The notes under the pieces were generated by a model. It searched no databases. It saw nothing but the letters and a program-made list of their open reading frames with translations, and had not been told where the DNA came from. Shown here in pieces: positions 50,040 to 61,236 of a stretch of 64,000 nucleotides of DNA. The translations under genes were made by a program, and so were the position numbers. Positions within the stretch are counted from its first letter, which is position 1. Each line of letters starts with the position of its first letter. The stretch comes from Sphingomonas sp. SCN 67-18 (lineage in GTDB: Bacteria > Pseudomonadota > Alphaproteobacteria > Sphingomonadales > Sphingomonadaceae), in contig NZ_MEFG01000017.1 of assembly GCF_001724715.1 (NCBI RefSeq), positions 74,273-138,272 on the forward strand. Direction: 5' to 3'.

Positions 50040-50498
50040 TCAGCCGTCTTCATCCGCCGGGCGCGGCGGCGGGCAATCGCGGCGCGCAGGCGTCTTGCGG
50101 ACCGCCCTGGTGGTTTGGAATTCGGCCCGGTCGAGCGCGGCGGATTTGTCCCGATCCGCCGTTGCGAACTTGCCGGTCGTTTTTGCCGCCCATTCCTCAA
50201 AGCTCAATCGGCCGTCGCCATTGCTGTCCAGCTTCGCATAGGCCTTGCGGCGGCTGGCGAGATATTCTTCACGCGTGATGCGCCCGTCACGATCCTTGTC
50301 ATAACGGTCGAACCGCTTTTCCTCGCGCGTGCGATCAGTGGCGCGGGGCGGATCCGCCAGCGCATCGCCCTCCGCAGGCGGGCCGGCGGCGGGCGCGGCA
50401 GCGATGGCGCGCACCCCCTCGGCCCGGTCGCTCCAAAGGAAAAAGCCCGCCGCAACCAGCAGCAGCGCCGCCGCGACACCGGCGAGAAACCGCGCCAT
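50040..50498 (-). CDS. EF-hand calcium-binding protein with N-terminal membrane anchor
   Basis: This 152-residue protein from the ATG at 50498 has an N-terminal hydrophobic segment (FLAGVAAALLLVAAGFFLW), probably an uncleaved anchor. The periplasmic part contains three EF-hand-like loops: DKDRDGRITREE, DSNGDGRLSFEE and DRDKSAALDRAE. The first two are canonical; the third is degenerate at position 5. It may be a calcium sensor or buffer in the periplasm. Its partner is unknown. The gene converges with trmFO with no gap. Confidence 0.85.
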   Translation of the reverse strand: MARFLAGVAAALLLVAAGFFLWSDRAEGVRAIAAAPAAGPPAEGDALADPPRATDRTREEKRFDRYDKDRDGRITREEYLASRRKAYAKLDSNGDGRLSFEEWAAKTTGKFATADRDKSAALDRAEFQTTRAVRKTPARRDCPPPRPADEDG

Positions 50499-50560
50499 AT
50501 CCAAACCCCCTCGGCCAGTCCGGGGTTCAGGCTATTCCTTTTTCCATGAACCGCAAAGGC

Positions 50561-51253
50561 TTACCTCCCGGTGACGCGATGCGCGACGGCGCGGAGCAGC
50601 CGCGCGGGAGACCCGAGCCGGCGGGGCTTGCCCAGCCCCGCCGCCACATCGCGCCGCGCCAGCACCGTCAGCAGGCCAAGGGCACGCAAGCGGCCCGGCC
50701 AGCGGCGCGGCGCGTTCGACAGCGCAACGCCCGCCGCGTCCAGCGCCGCCTGCGCCGTCGCCCTGTCCGAACAGTGGAAGGCGAGATCCGCCAGCGCCCA
50801 GCCGCGTCCGGCCGCGCATATTTCTCCGGTCGGCGCCTCACCGGCCATGCGCGTGGCGGCATCGAACGCCGCCGCGCCCCTGCCCTGCGCATAGGCATCC
50901 AGCTGGCCGGGACCGAGGGGGAATGGCTCGATCAGCATCTCCCATCCCTCGACCAGCGGCAGCAGGGCGGCGGGCGTGAGATGGTAGCGCGGCAGGGTAG
51001 CCGCCATGGCCCGCAGCAGCGGCTCCGCCGGCGGGGGCGCGGTATTCAGCGCCGCCATGGCGCCATGCCACCATGTCAGGCGCATCTGGCCGATCATCGG
51101 CTCCGTCGTCGAGCGAACGATGTCGCCCAGCCTTTCATCCAGCGACCACAGCAGCGCCATCCCGTCGCGCGCCCGGGCCGGCGCATAAGCGAGGGCCAGC
51201 CTGCGCTCAGGATCGGCCAGCGCCGCGGCCCCAAGGTCAATTTCGTTCCTCAT
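50561..51253 (-). CDS. Squalene/phytoene synthase superfamily protein (NDUFAF6-like)
   Basis: This 230-residue helical protein resembles the squalene/phytoene synthase fold: TEPMIGQMRLTWWHGAM, with the Arg-x-x-Trp-Trp segment, and later AGRGWALADLAFH. The two Asp-rich metal motifs of active synthases are not visible, which is typical of the NDUFAF6 branch linked to complex I assembly rather than terpene synthesis. The start is either the ATG at 51253 or a GTG at 51265; neither has a good ribosome-binding site. It is divergent from the tad operon. Confidence 0.75.
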   Translation of the reverse strand: MRNEIDLGAAALADPERRLALAYAPARARDGMALLWSLDERLGDIVRSTTEPMIGQMRLTWWHGAMAALNTAPPPAEPLLRAMAATLPRYHLTPAALLPLVEGWEMLIEPFPLGPGQLDAYAQGRGAAAFDAATRMAGEAPTGEICAAGRGWALADLAFHCSDRATAQAALDAAGVALSNAPRRWPGRLRALGLLTVLARRDVAAGLGKPRRLGSPARLLRAVAHRVTGR

Positions 51254-51343
51254 CGGGACAGACACGCAACCAAAAATGGAAAATGCGCCATTAACCCTCT
51301 CGTTTCAGCAGGGATTAGCTGTGTTCTGGTAGAGGAGCGCAGC

Positions 51344-51367
51344 ATGAACCACTCTTGCGCCCGCTAG
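51344..51367 (+). CDS. Seven-codon leader frame upstream of tadG
   Basis: ATG at 51344 with an excellent AGGAG 6 nt upstream opens the frame MNHSCAR and stops at 51367, 10 bp before the tadG start. A better ribosome-binding site for the leader than for tadG suggests translational coupling or ribosome loading. A CtrA-like TTAACC occurs at 51291. Whether the peptide is made is unknown. Confidence 0.35.
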   Translation: MNHSCAR

Positions 51368-51377
51368 GACAGGCTGA

Positions 51378-53330
51378 ATGACGGATAAATCGACGAAGCC
51401 GGAAACGCGCAAGCGTTCATTGGCCGCGCTGCTCGCCGATACGACGGGCAACACCATCGCCATCATGGCCGCCTCCCTGTTGCCGTTGACGGCAATGGCG
51501 GGCTCGGCGATCGACATGAGCCGCCTCTATGTCGCAAAGGTCCGCCTGCAGCAAGCCTGTGACGCCGGCGCCCTGGCGGGCCGCCGCTTCATGGTCGACA
51601 ATACGCTGGACGAAAATTCCCGCGAACAGGCGACGAAATTCTTCAACTTCAACTTCCCTGAAGGCTGGTTCCGCACGACGTCGGTCAGCTTCGAGCCGAC
51701 GCTGAATGCGCAAGGGCAGGTGGAGGCGGTGGCGCGCGCCACCGTGCCGATGGTCATCATGCAGGCATTCGGCAAAGATCCGGTGCCGCTTTCGGTGAAT
51801 TGCGAGGCGAAGTTCGAATTGTCGAACACGGATGTGATGTTCGTGCTCGATACAACCGGATCGATGAACTGCGCCGCCGCAGATACCGAAGCGAGCTGCA
51901 GCAACAACGGCAATGTCGAGAAGAGCAATGCGCGCATCAAGGCGCTGCGCACCGCGGTGATCAGCTTCTACGATACCATCGAGGGCACCGTCGACAGCAC
52001 GGCGCGCCTGCGGTTCGGATTCATGCCATATTCGACCAGCGTCAATGTCGGAAAACTGCTGCCGTCGGCATATCTGGTTGACGATTGGACCTACCAGTCG
52101 CGCGTCGCCAATTACACGACTTACGACTATACGGATTCCAGCGGCACGACCTCCTGGCAGACCTATCCTTCCGGCACGCTGTCTCAGTCCAACTGCCTGA
52201 GATATATGAACAATACCGGATCCTATGCGACCGACACCAAAAGTGGTGGTCCGCCGCCGACGACGGAAACCTATTACACATTCCCGAGCGACGGCGAGGC
52301 CACGGCTGGCGGCGCCAATGGCGAATGGGGATGGAGCGGCGCGCCGACGACGTCCGGAAGCAACCGCAGCTGCCGGCGGAAGCGCACGGAAACCGTGCGC
52401 ACCTATAGCGGCCGCTTCCGCTTCACGGACTGGACCTACAAGCCGGTGCAATATGATGTCCGCAACTATAAGGCGGGATCAAACGTCACGCTGGCCAACA
52501 GCAACAACGGCACCGTCGCGACATCCGGGAGCTATAATGCGCAGCAACTCGCCACGGCCGGATCGGGTGTAAGCACCATATCCTCGAGCTGGTCGGGCTG
52601 CATCGAGGAACGGGACACCAATCCGCAGGCTACCTTCGCCACGGTGCCGAGCGACGCCTATGACCTCGATCTGGACAGCAAGCCGGATACGACGACCAAG
52701 ACCCGCTGGCGCCCGCAATGGGACGACCTGCTGTTCGACCGCAGCGGCACCGCCGAACAGACAACGTCGACTACCCGCACGGCCCAGAGCGCGTCCTGCC
52801 CGAAGGAGGCGCGCAGGCTTGCCGCTATGACGAAGTCCGAAGTCCAGACCTATGTGGATGCGTCGACCTTCAAGGCCACCGGCAACACCTATCACGATGT
52901 CGGGATGATCTGGGGCGCGCGATTCCTGTCGCCGACCGGCATCTTCTCCGCCGACAACGCCTCGGCGCCGAACGGCAAGCCGATCAGCCGGCACATCATC
53001 TTCATGACCGACGGCGCCATGAAACCCGGAACAACCACCTACAGCCTCTACGCCTATGAAAAACTGGATCGCCGGGTCAGTGGCAGCGCCAACACACCGA
53101 CTGACTCTGACCTGAAGAGCCGCCACAACGAGCGTTTTGTCGCCATGTGCAAGGCGGCGCGCGCAATGAACATCACCATCTGGGTCGTCGCCTATGCCCA
53201 GACGATGACGGACGAGCTGGAGAAATGTGCGGACCCGGGCAAGGCATTCTACGCCTCCAATGACGCGGATCTGAAGGCGCGATTCCAGGCCATCGCCTCC
53301 CAGATCGCCGAGCTGAGGCTGTCGAAATGA
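51378..53330 (+). CDS. TadG-like protein with von Willebrand A domain
   Basis: This 650-residue pilus-assembly-associated membrane protein has an N-terminal transmembrane segment (TGNTIAIMAASLLPLTAMAGS) in the Tad-like leader context. A von Willebrand A-type domain follows, with the MIDAS-like LDTTGSMN at residue 158 and a later IFMTDGAM. Between them lies a long Tyr/Ser/Thr-rich insert of about 250 residues. It would be displayed in the periplasm or at the surface and may bind ligands through metal. It overlaps tadE by 4 bp. Genes for the pilin, CpaF and TadB/C are not in this window. Confidence 0.88.
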   Translation: MTDKSTKPETRKRSLAALLADTTGNTIAIMAASLLPLTAMAGSAIDMSRLYVAKVRLQQACDAGALAGRRFMVDNTLDENSREQATKFFNFNFPEGWFRTTSVSFEPTLNAQGQVEAVARATVPMVIMQAFGKDPVPLSVNCEAKFELSNTDVMFVLDTTGSMNCAAADTEASCSNNGNVEKSNARIKALRTAVISFYDTIEGTVDSTARLRFGFMPYSTSVNVGKLLPSAYLVDDWTYQSRVANYTTYDYTDSSGTTSWQTYPSGTLSQSNCLRYMNNTGSYATDTKSGGPPPTTETYYTFPSDGEATAGGANGEWGWSGAPTTSGSNRSCRRKRTETVRTYSGRFRFTDWTYKPVQYDVRNYKAGSNVTLANSNNGTVATSGSYNAQQLATAGSGVSTISSSWSGCIEERDTNPQATFATVPSDAYDLDLDSKPDTTTKTRWRPQWDDLLFDRSGTAEQTTSTTRTAQSASCPKEARRLAAMTKSEVQTYVDASTFKATGNTYHDVGMIWGARFLSPTGIFSADNASAPNGKPISRHIIFMTDGAMKPGTTTYSLYAYEKLDRRVSGSANTPTDSDLKSRHNERFVAMCKAARAMNITIWVVAYAQTMTDELEKCADPGKAFYASNDADLKARFQAIASQIAELRLSK

Positions 53331-53929
53331 GCCGGGCGCAGACCATATTCCCGCAGCTGCGGAGCGATAAGCGGGGTGCAACAGCCATCGAGTTCGGCGT
53401 GGTGGCGCCGGTGCTGATCCTCACGCTGCTGGGGCTGAGCGATCTCGGCTACCGCGTTTATGCCCAGTCCATTCTCGATGGCGCGATGCAGAAATCAGGG
53501 CGCGATTCGACGCTGGAAACCAACGTCACCACCGATGCGGGGGCGGAGCTGGATGCGCAGGTCGCCAAGGCGGTGCGCACCATCGCGCCCAATGCGACGT
53601 TCGAGACATCGCGCAAATCCTATGCCGAATTCGGACGGATCCGGCGCGAGGACTATCCCGACGCCAACGGCAACGGCGTGCGCGACGTGGGCGAATGCTT
53701 CGAGGATCTGAACGGCAACGGCAAGCAGGACGACGACCCCGGCAAGGTCGGCCAGGGCGGCGCGGATGACGTGGTCGTCTACGACGTCACGGTCACCTAT
53801 CCGCGCCTGTTTCCGCTCGGCAAGATCATGGGCTGGCCAGCCAAGCAGGTGATCAAGGGCCGCACGATCCTGAAGAACCAGCCCTATAACTCGCAGAATA
53901 TCCCGCCCATCAAGGTGATCTGCACATGA
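53327..53929 (+). CDS. TadE-like pseudopilin with calcium-binding-like insert
   Basis: This 200-residue protein has the TadE-type N-terminal helix with the Glu before the hydrophobic stretch (RGATAIEFGVVAPVLILTLLG). The middle, residues 112-138, contains two DxNxNG loops (PDANGNGVRDVGE and EDLNGNGKQDDD) like thrombospondin type-3 or dockerin calcium sites. The C-terminal part is beta-rich (VYDVTVTYPRLFP). It overlaps both neighbours by 4 bp. It is probably a minor pilin whose stability depends on calcium. Confidence 0.82.
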   Translation: MSRAQTIFPQLRSDKRGATAIEFGVVAPVLILTLLGLSDLGYRVYAQSILDGAMQKSGRDSTLETNVTTDAGAELDAQVAKAVRTIAPNATFETSRKSYAEFGRIRREDYPDANGNGVRDVGECFEDLNGNGKQDDDPGKVGQGGADDVVVYDVTVTYPRLFPLGKIMGWPAKQVIKGRTILKNQPYNSQNIPPIKVICT

Positions 53930-54606
53930 TCCGCGCTCTCACCCTGCCCAGGGCGCTCGGGCGATTTTCCGGGCGGCTGCGCCGCGATCGGAGCGGGCTG
54001 GCGCTGATCGAATTCGCCTTCACCATGCCCATCGTCTTCACGATCGGCATGTACGGCGTTGAAGTGGGCAACCTTGCCCTCGCCAATATGCGGATCAGCC
54101 AGATCGCGCTCACCCTGGCGGACAATGCGTCGCGCGTGGGTGAATCCAGCGCGCTGTCGCTCAAGCAGCTGCGTGAGGCCGACCTCAACGACATTCTGCA
54201 GGGCGCGCGGCTGCAATCGGAATCCTACGAGGTGACCAAACGCGGGCGCATCACCTTGTCCAGCCTCCAGCGCAATGCGGACGGCGGGCAGTGGATCATG
54301 TGGCAGCGCTGCCTGGGCGTGAAGCCCTATGACACCAGCTATGGCAAGGAAGGCGACGGCGCGGTCGGCAAGCCCGTCATCACCGGCATGGGCCCGGCCG
54401 GCAAGCAGGTGACGGCGCCGCCCGATTCCGCGGTGATCTTCGTCGAGATCCAATATGATTATAAGCCGGTCATCGGCCAGTGGCTGGTGGGCAACAAGCG
54501 CATCGCCTACACGGCCGCGTTCATCGTCCGCGACAAGCGCGACCTGACCAAAATCTACGACACCTCGGCTGCGACCGCCCAGACCTGCGACAAGCACACG
54601 GCCTGA
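53926..54606 (+). CDS. Second TadE-like pseudopilin
   Basis: This 226-residue protein has the N-terminal GLALIEFAFTMPIVFTIGMYG helix with Glu at the pilin-like position, and a globular C-terminal domain (VIFVEIQYDYKPVIG). It probably partners the preceding TadE in a minor pilus-tip or surface complex with TadG. It overlaps the previous stop as ATGA. A Cys near the C-terminus and another in the middle may pair. The operon stops here, with convergent pdhB. Confidence 0.82.
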   Translation: MIRALTLPRALGRFSGRLRRDRSGLALIEFAFTMPIVFTIGMYGVEVGNLALANMRISQIALTLADNASRVGESSALSLKQLREADLNDILQGARLQSESYEVTKRGRITLSSLQRNADGGQWIMWQRCLGVKPYDTSYGKEGDGAVGKPVITGMGPAGKQVTAPPDSAVIFVEIQYDYKPVIGQWLVGNKRIAYTAAFIVRDKRDLTKIYDTSAATAQTCDKHTA

Positions 54607-54635
54607 GCGGCACAGCAGCCATCAACGTCCAATAG

Positions 54636-55988
54636 TCAGCGGTAACAGACCTTCCTGACCGCCGCGACCACGCGGGCCGCGTCGATCAGCGCCGCCTTTT
54701 CGAGATTTGCGGCATAGGGCAACGGCACGTCCTCGTTGGTCACGCGGAGCACCGGGGCGTCGAGATCGTCAAACCCGTCTTCCATCGCGATGGCGGCGAT
54801 TTCGCTGGCGATCGAGCAGACCGGCCAGCCTTCCTCGACGACGACGAGGCGGTTGGTCTTCTTCAGGCTTTCCAGCACCGCGCCGCGATCAAGCGGGCGC
54901 AGCGTGCGCAAATCGATCACCTCCGCGTCGATGCCTTCGCCGGCCAGCGTCTCTGCCGCGTCCAGCGCCAGGCCGACGCCGATGGAATAGCTGACGATGG
55001 TGACGTCCTTGCCCTGCCGCATCGTCCGCGCCTTGCCGATGGGCAGCACATAATCGTCGACGTCCGGCACATCGAAGCTGCGCCCGTAGAGCAGTTCGTT
55101 TTCGAGGAAGACGACCGGATCCTCGCTGCGGATCGCCGCTTTCAACAAGCCCTTGGCGTCCGCCGCGTCATAGGGCGAGATGACGATGAGGCCCGGCACG
55201 GCCGCATACCAGGGCGCATAATTCTGGCTGTGCTGCGCGCCGACCCGCGACGCCGCCCCGTTGGGCCCGCGAAACACGATGGGGCAGCGCATCTGGCCGC
55301 CAGACATGTAATTGGTCTTGGCGGCGGAATTGATGATGTGGTCGATGGCCTGCATGGCGAAGTTGAACGTCATGAATTCGACGATGGGGCGCAGGCCGCC
55401 CATCGCAGCACCGGTGCCGACGCCGGCAAAGCCATATTCGGTGATCGGCGTGTCGATGACGCGCTTGTTCCCGAATTCCTCGAGCAGGCCCTGAGTGACC
55501 TTGTAGGCGCCCTGATATTCGGCGACTTCCTCACCCATCACGAAGATGCGGTCATCCGCCCGCATTTCCTCCGCCATCGCGTCGCGCAGCGCATCGCGAA
55601 CAGTGACCCGCTGCATCGCCGTGCCCGCGGGCACCTCCGGCGTGGCGGCGGGCGCCGGTTCGGCTGCCTTCGGGGCGGCGGCGGGAGCAGGAGCAGGAAC
55701 CGCCTCGACCGGTTTCGGCGCGGCGGCGGGCGGCGCGGCCTCTTCCCCCTCGCCCGTGATCGTCGCGATGACGGTGCCGACCTTGACCCCGTCAGTCCCC
55801 TCGGCGACCAGGATCTGCGAGATCACGCCTTCATCGACAGCCTCGAATTCCATCGTGGCCTTGTCCGTCTCGATCTCGGCCAGGATATCGCCGGATTTGA
55901 CGCTGTCGCCTTCCTTGACCAGCCATTTGGCGAGCGTGCCTTCCTCCATCGTCGGAGAAAGCGCCGGCATCTTCAATTCAATCGCCAT
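54636..55988 (-). CDS. pdhB: Pyruvate dehydrogenase E1 beta subunit with N-terminal lipoyl domain
   Basis: This is the beta half of E1 of the pyruvate dehydrogenase complex. Residues 1-80 form a lipoyl domain ([19 protein letters not shown]; lipoylated Lys in [11 protein letters not shown]). An Ala/Pro linker follows, then the transketolase-like E1 beta ([17 protein letters not shown]) and its C-terminal domain. A lipoyl domain on E1 beta is characteristic of alphaproteobacteria. It starts 1 bp inside the pdhA stop (TGATG). E2 and E3 are not in this window. Confidence 0.96.
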   Translation of the reverse strand: MAIELKMPALSPTMEEGTLAKWLVKEGDSVKSGDILAEIETDKATMEFEAVDEGVISQILVAEGTDGVKVGTVIATITGEGEEAAPPAAAPKPVEAVPAPAPAAAPKAAEPAPAATPEVPAGTAMQRVTVRDALRDAMAEEMRADDRIFVMGEEVAEYQGAYKVTQGLLEEFGNKRVIDTPITEYGFAGVGTGAAMGGLRPIVEFMTFNFAMQAIDHIINSAAKTNYMSGGQMRCPIVFRGPNGAASRVGAQHSQNYAPWYAAVPGLIVISPYDAADAKGLLKAAIRSEDPVVFLENELLYGRSFDVPDVDDYVLPIGKARTMRQGKDVTIVSYSIGVGLALDAAETLAGEGIDAEVIDLRTLRPLDRGAVLESLKKTNRLVVVEEGWPVCSIASEIAAIAMEDGFDDLDAPVLRVTNEDVPLPYAANLEKAALIDAARVVAAVRKVCYR

Positions 55989-57049
55989 CAGTAACGCCCC
56001 ACCAGCACATCGGTATAAAGTTCAGCGGCATCCGGTTCCGGCGAGCTTTCCCCGAAATCGGCGGCCTCGCTGACGATCCGGCGGATCTCCTTGTCGATAT
56101 CCTTCAGCGCATCCTCGCCGACGCCCAGTTTTTCCAGCTCACGCTTGGCGGCCTCGATGGGATCGGATTTGTCGCGCACCGCCTGCACCTCGTCGCGCGA
56201 GCGGTATTTGGCGGGATCGGACATGGAATGGCCGCGATAGCGATAGGTCTTCAGTTCCAGCAGCACCGGGCCCTTGCCCGCGCGCACCCATTCCAGCGCC
56301 GTGGTCGCCGCGCCGCGCACCGCCAGCACGTCCATGCCGTCGACCTGAAGGCCGGGGATACGGAAGCTCTCACCGCGCCGATAGAGCTGGTCCTCGGCCG
56401 ACGAGCGGTTGACGCTGGTGCCCATGGCATATTGGTTGTTTTCGATGACGAAGATGATCGGCAGCTTCCACAGCTCTGCCATGTTGAAGCTTTCGTACAC
56501 CTGGCCCTGATTGGCGGCACCATCGCCGAAATAAGCGAGGCAGACGCCGCCATCGCCCTTATATTTGTGCGAGAAGCCCAGCCCGGTGCCCAGCGACACC
56601 TGCGCGCCGACGATGCCGTGGCCGCCATAGAATTTATGATCGACCGAGAACATGTGCATCGAACCGCCCTTGCCGCGCGAAATGCCGGCGGCCCGGCCGG
56701 TAAGCTCAGCCATGATGACCTTGGGATCGATGCCGTAGGCGAGCATGTGGCCATGGTCGCGATAGCCGGTGATGACGCTGTCCTTGCCCGGCTCCAGCGC
56801 CGACTGGAGACCCACGGCGACCGCTTCCTGACCGATATAGAGGTGGCAGAAACCGCCGATCAGACCGAGGCCGTAAAGCTGCCCGGCCTTTTCCTCGAAC
56901 CGGCGGATCAGCAGCATCTGGCGATAATATTCGAGCAGTTCGGCCTTGTCGGCGGGGTGGCGCTTGGGCTCCGGCGGGCGTTCCCGGTTGGGAATCGCCT
57001 GCGGCGCCGCCGCCTGCTTTGCCGGTTTCGAAGTCGATGCTCTGGCCAA
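55988..57049 (-). CDS. pdhA: Pyruvate dehydrogenase E1 alpha subunit
   Basis: This ThDP-binding E1 alpha subunit has the motif [20 protein letters not shown] ending at the ENNQYAMGT loop, and the phosphorylation-loop-like [12 protein letters not shown]. An unstructured Ala/Pro/Lys start precedes the catalytic core ([19 protein letters not shown]). The TTG at 57049 with AAGGGCTGG upstream gives 353 residues. A TTG at 57148 overlapping ftsB would add 33 atypical residues. Cotranscription with ftsB upstream is likely. Confidence 0.93.
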   Translation of the reverse strand: MARASTSKPAKQAAAPQAIPNRERPPEPKRHPADKAELLEYYRQMLLIRRFEEKAGQLYGLGLIGGFCHLYIGQEAVAVGLQSALEPGKDSVITGYRDHGHMLAYGIDPKVIMAELTGRAAGISRGKGGSMHMFSVDHKFYGGHGIVGAQVSLGTGLGFSHKYKGDGGVCLAYFGDGAANQGQVYESFNMAELWKLPIIFVIENNQYAMGTSVNRSSAEDQLYRRGESFRIPGLQVDGMDVLAVRGAATTALEWVRAGKGPVLLELKTYRYRGHSMSDPAKYRSRDEVQAVRDKSDPIEAAKRELEKLGVGEDALKDIDKEIRRIVSEAADFGESSPEPDAAELYTDVLVGRY

Positions 57050-57144
57050 GTCCAGCCCTTCCCGTTTCGCCTGATATTGTCCTGGATGCCTATAGGCCGC
57101 GAGCGCCGCCATCCGCAACGTCGCTGTCGCCGATTCAACCCCGT

Positions 57145-57456
57145 TCAATCGAGGGGGATGATGACCTCGTCCGGGTGGGCAAGGCCCATCTGCTTGCGGA
57201 TCAGCTCATCCACCATGTCCGGATTCGCCTTCTTGGGATCCAGCAGGGCCACGCGGTTGGCGATCACGGCGCGCTGCGCCTCGACCTTCTTCAGCTCCAC
57301 CTGCCGCTTTTGCAGGGTGCGATGATAATCGCCCCACGCAAGCACGCCATTCGGCCCGACCAGCGCATAACCCCCGAAAAAGGCGATGACGAGCATCGCC
57401 AGCGCGGGCGCGGCGGCGGAAACGAGCAGCGAGCGAAGCTTGCGTGTTTGCGTCAT
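57145..57456 (-). CDS. ftsB: Cell-division protein FtsB/DivIC family
   Basis: This 103-residue bitopic division protein has a short cytoplasmic start, a transmembrane helix (APALAMLVIAFFGGYALVG) and a predicted coiled coil (LQKRQVELKKVEAQRAVIANRVALL). A C-terminal DMVDELIRKQMGLAHPDE matches the septum-formation initiator signature. Its position between eno and pdhA is the usual alphaproteobacterial arrangement. Confidence 0.93.
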   Translation of the reverse strand: MTQTRKLRSLLVSAAAPALAMLVIAFFGGYALVGPNGVLAWGDYHRTLQKRQVELKKVEAQRAVIANRVALLDPKKANPDMVDELIRKQMGLAHPDEVIIPLD

Positions 57457-57487
57457 TTCCGCCTTGAATCACATGCAAGGCGGGGAT

Positions 57488-59588
<2,101 letters not shown>

Positions 59589-59604
59589 TCGACTGGAGCG
59601 GGGC

Positions 59605-59964
59605 TTGGCCGAGGAGCAACTTCCCGGGAAGGATGATGTCAGCATCGCCGACCTGCTGGTCAGGCTGGTCGACGAGACGGACGATTTCGTCCGGGCCGAA
59701 CTTGGGCTGTTCCGCGCCCAGGCGCTGCGCCGGCTGACCCGATCGCGCGGGGCGCTAGCGATGGCGCTGATCGGCATCGTCATCGTCCAGGCATCCGTCA
59801 TCGCCCTGCTGGTGGGGCTGATCTTTGCGCTTGCCCCCCATGTCGGCCCGCTGGCGGCGACGCTGATCGTGCTGGCCGTTGCGCTCGGCATTGCCGGCAT
59901 GTTGATCGCCACCGCGTGGCGGCAGATCCGCGAGGCGTTTCTGCCCGAGGAGCCGGACGCATGA
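59605..59964 (+). CDS. Holin-X/YqjE-like phage holin family membrane protein
   Basis: This 119-residue protein has an amphipathic start (SIADLLVRLVDETDDFVRAELGLF) and two transmembrane helices (ALAMALIGIVIVQASVIALLV; LAATLIVLAVALGIAGMLIA). This fits the YqjE-like 'phage holin' family. It is not evidence of a phage here. The TTG at 59605 follows GGAGCGGGG. It overlaps the next gene by 4 bp. Confidence 0.82.
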   Translation: MAEEQLPGKDDVSIADLLVRLVDETDDFVRAELGLFRAQALRRLTRSRGALAMALIGIVIVQASVIALLVGLIFALAPHVGPLAATLIVLAVALGIAGMLIATAWRQIREAFLPEEPDA

Positions 59965-60332
59965 GCATGTCGGACGACGAGCTGCGCCGCGCCCGTGCCC
60001 GCTCCGCCGCGGCGCGGGAAACGCTGACCCGAACGATCGTAGAAATCCAGCACCGGCTGAGCCCGCGCGTGCTGATGGAAGAGGCCGGGCAGGAACTGCG
60101 TGAAAAGGCGGTCGATCTGTTCGACCAGGGCATCGCGCAGGCGCGGGCGCGCCCGGGCGTGGTCGCCGCCATCGGCGCGGCGCTTTTGGCCTATCTGCTG
60201 CGCGGTCCCATTTTCCGCGCGATCTGGGGTCTGATCACCCAAAATGGCGAAACCGAACCGGACGAGCAGGCGTTGACGGCGCGAGCGATCAGCCGCGCCG
60301 CCGCTCGGCCGCCAGAGCATGAGGAGCTTTGA
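59961..60332 (+). CDS. DUF3618 domain protein
   Basis: This 123-residue protein has the DUF3618 block (ARSAAARETLTRTIVEIQ and RLSPRVLMEEAGQEL). A helix of moderate hydrophobicity (PGVVAAIGAALLAYLLRGPIF) then anchors it in the membrane. Start ATG at 59961 overlaps the holin-like stop (ATGA). It belongs to the cluster of small membrane-associated proteins. The function is unknown. Confidence 0.82.
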   Translation: MSMSDDELRRARARSAAARETLTRTIVEIQHRLSPRVLMEEAGQELREKAVDLFDQGIAQARARPGVVAAIGAALLAYLLRGPIFRAIWGLITQNGETEPDEQALTARAISRAAARPPEHEEL

Positions 60333-60333
60333 A

Positions 60334-60921
60334 ATGACGAACGATCTTGGCGAGAGCGCACGGCGCGCGGCCGAACGGGCCGGCGAGAAGCTGGAAGAGG
60401 CGAAAACGCAGGTTTATCACGGCGCGGCGGTGGCGAAGGACGCCGTCGGCTCCGCCTATACCACCGCCCGCACCAAGGCCGACGAGGCGATTGCCGCCAC
60501 GCGCACCAAAGCCAATTCCACCTACCGCGCCACCCGTTCCGGCGCGGCCCGCATCTCCCGACAAGCAGCGGACGGTGTGGAGCACAACCCGCTGGCGGTG
60601 ATGATCGGCGGTGCGGCGCTGGGCGCGCTGATCGGCGTTCTCCTGCCCCGCAGCGAGCGCGAGACCAAGGCGCTGGGCAGCCTTGGCCGAAAGGTCAACA
60701 GCACCGCCCGCGCCGCCGCCGAGGCGGCGAAAAAGGCTGGCAAGCAGCAGATGGATTCGCTGGGCCTGAACAAGCGCGCCGCCCAGGATCAGGTCGCCAG
60801 CCTAGTCGACAAGGCGCTGAGCGCGGCCGGAACCGCCGGCACCGCCGCCGCAAAGTCGGTCCGCACCCGCAAGCCGGCGACAAGATCGACAGGCAAGCCT
60901 TCAACAAAGCAGAAGGGCTGA
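60334..60921 (+). CDS. YqjD/DUF883-like membrane-anchored protein
   Basis: This 195-residue Ala/Lys-rich helical protein has a long predicted coiled-coil start (ESARRAAERAGEKLEEAKTQ). A hydrophobic anchor (NPLAVMIGGAALGALIGVLL) with the PxxxxMIGGAALGxLIG pattern of YqjD/ElaB proteins follows, and then a Lys-rich tail. GAGGAG lies 7 nt before the ATG at 60334. It is the last gene of the cluster. Confidence 0.82.
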   Translation: MTNDLGESARRAAERAGEKLEEAKTQVYHGAAVAKDAVGSAYTTARTKADEAIAATRTKANSTYRATRSGAARISRQAADGVEHNPLAVMIGGAALGALIGVLLPRSERETKALGSLGRKVNSTARAAAEAAKKAGKQQMDSLGLNKRAAQDQVASLVDKALSAAGTAGTAAAKSVRTRKPATRSTGKPSTKQKG

Positions 60922-60993
60922 GCTTGCGGATCGGCGCGGCGCGCTGATAGAGGGGCCGCTTTCCGCCCGTAGCGTTCGAGTGAAGGTCTGTTG

Positions 60994-61221
60994 ATGAGCA
61001 AATTGCATCTGGTGTTTGGCGGGCGGGTCGAAGACCCTCAGACGCTGGACTTTCGCGATCTGAACACGATCGACATCGTCGGCGTGTTCCCAGATTACAA
61101 AAGCGCCGAGGAAGCCTGGCGGTCAGCCGCCCAGCGCACCGTGGACGATGCCGAGATGAAATATGTGGTGGTCCACCTCCACCGCCTGCTCCAGCCCGAT
61201 CTGATCGCGCGGGCGCAGTAA
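60994..61221 (+). CDS. DUF4170 domain protein
   Basis: This 75-residue soluble protein includes KLHLVFGGRVEDPQTLDF and YKSAEEAWRSAAQRTVD, then VVVHLHRLL. This matches the DUF4170 family common in alphaproteobacteria. The start is the ATG at 60994 rather than a TTG one codon earlier. No function is known. It converges with the rhomboid gene 15 bp away. Confidence 0.85.
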   Translation: MSKLHLVFGGRVEDPQTLDFRDLNTIDIVGVFPDYKSAEEAWRSAAQRTVDDAEMKYVVVHLHRLLQPDLIARAQ

Positions 61222-61236
61222 CGCCCCCCTCCCCGC

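Noticed and set aside
59605-59964. Holin-like protein as a sign of prophage
   Set aside because: The family is a YqjE-like membrane protein found in chromosomal clusters, and no phage gene is nearby.
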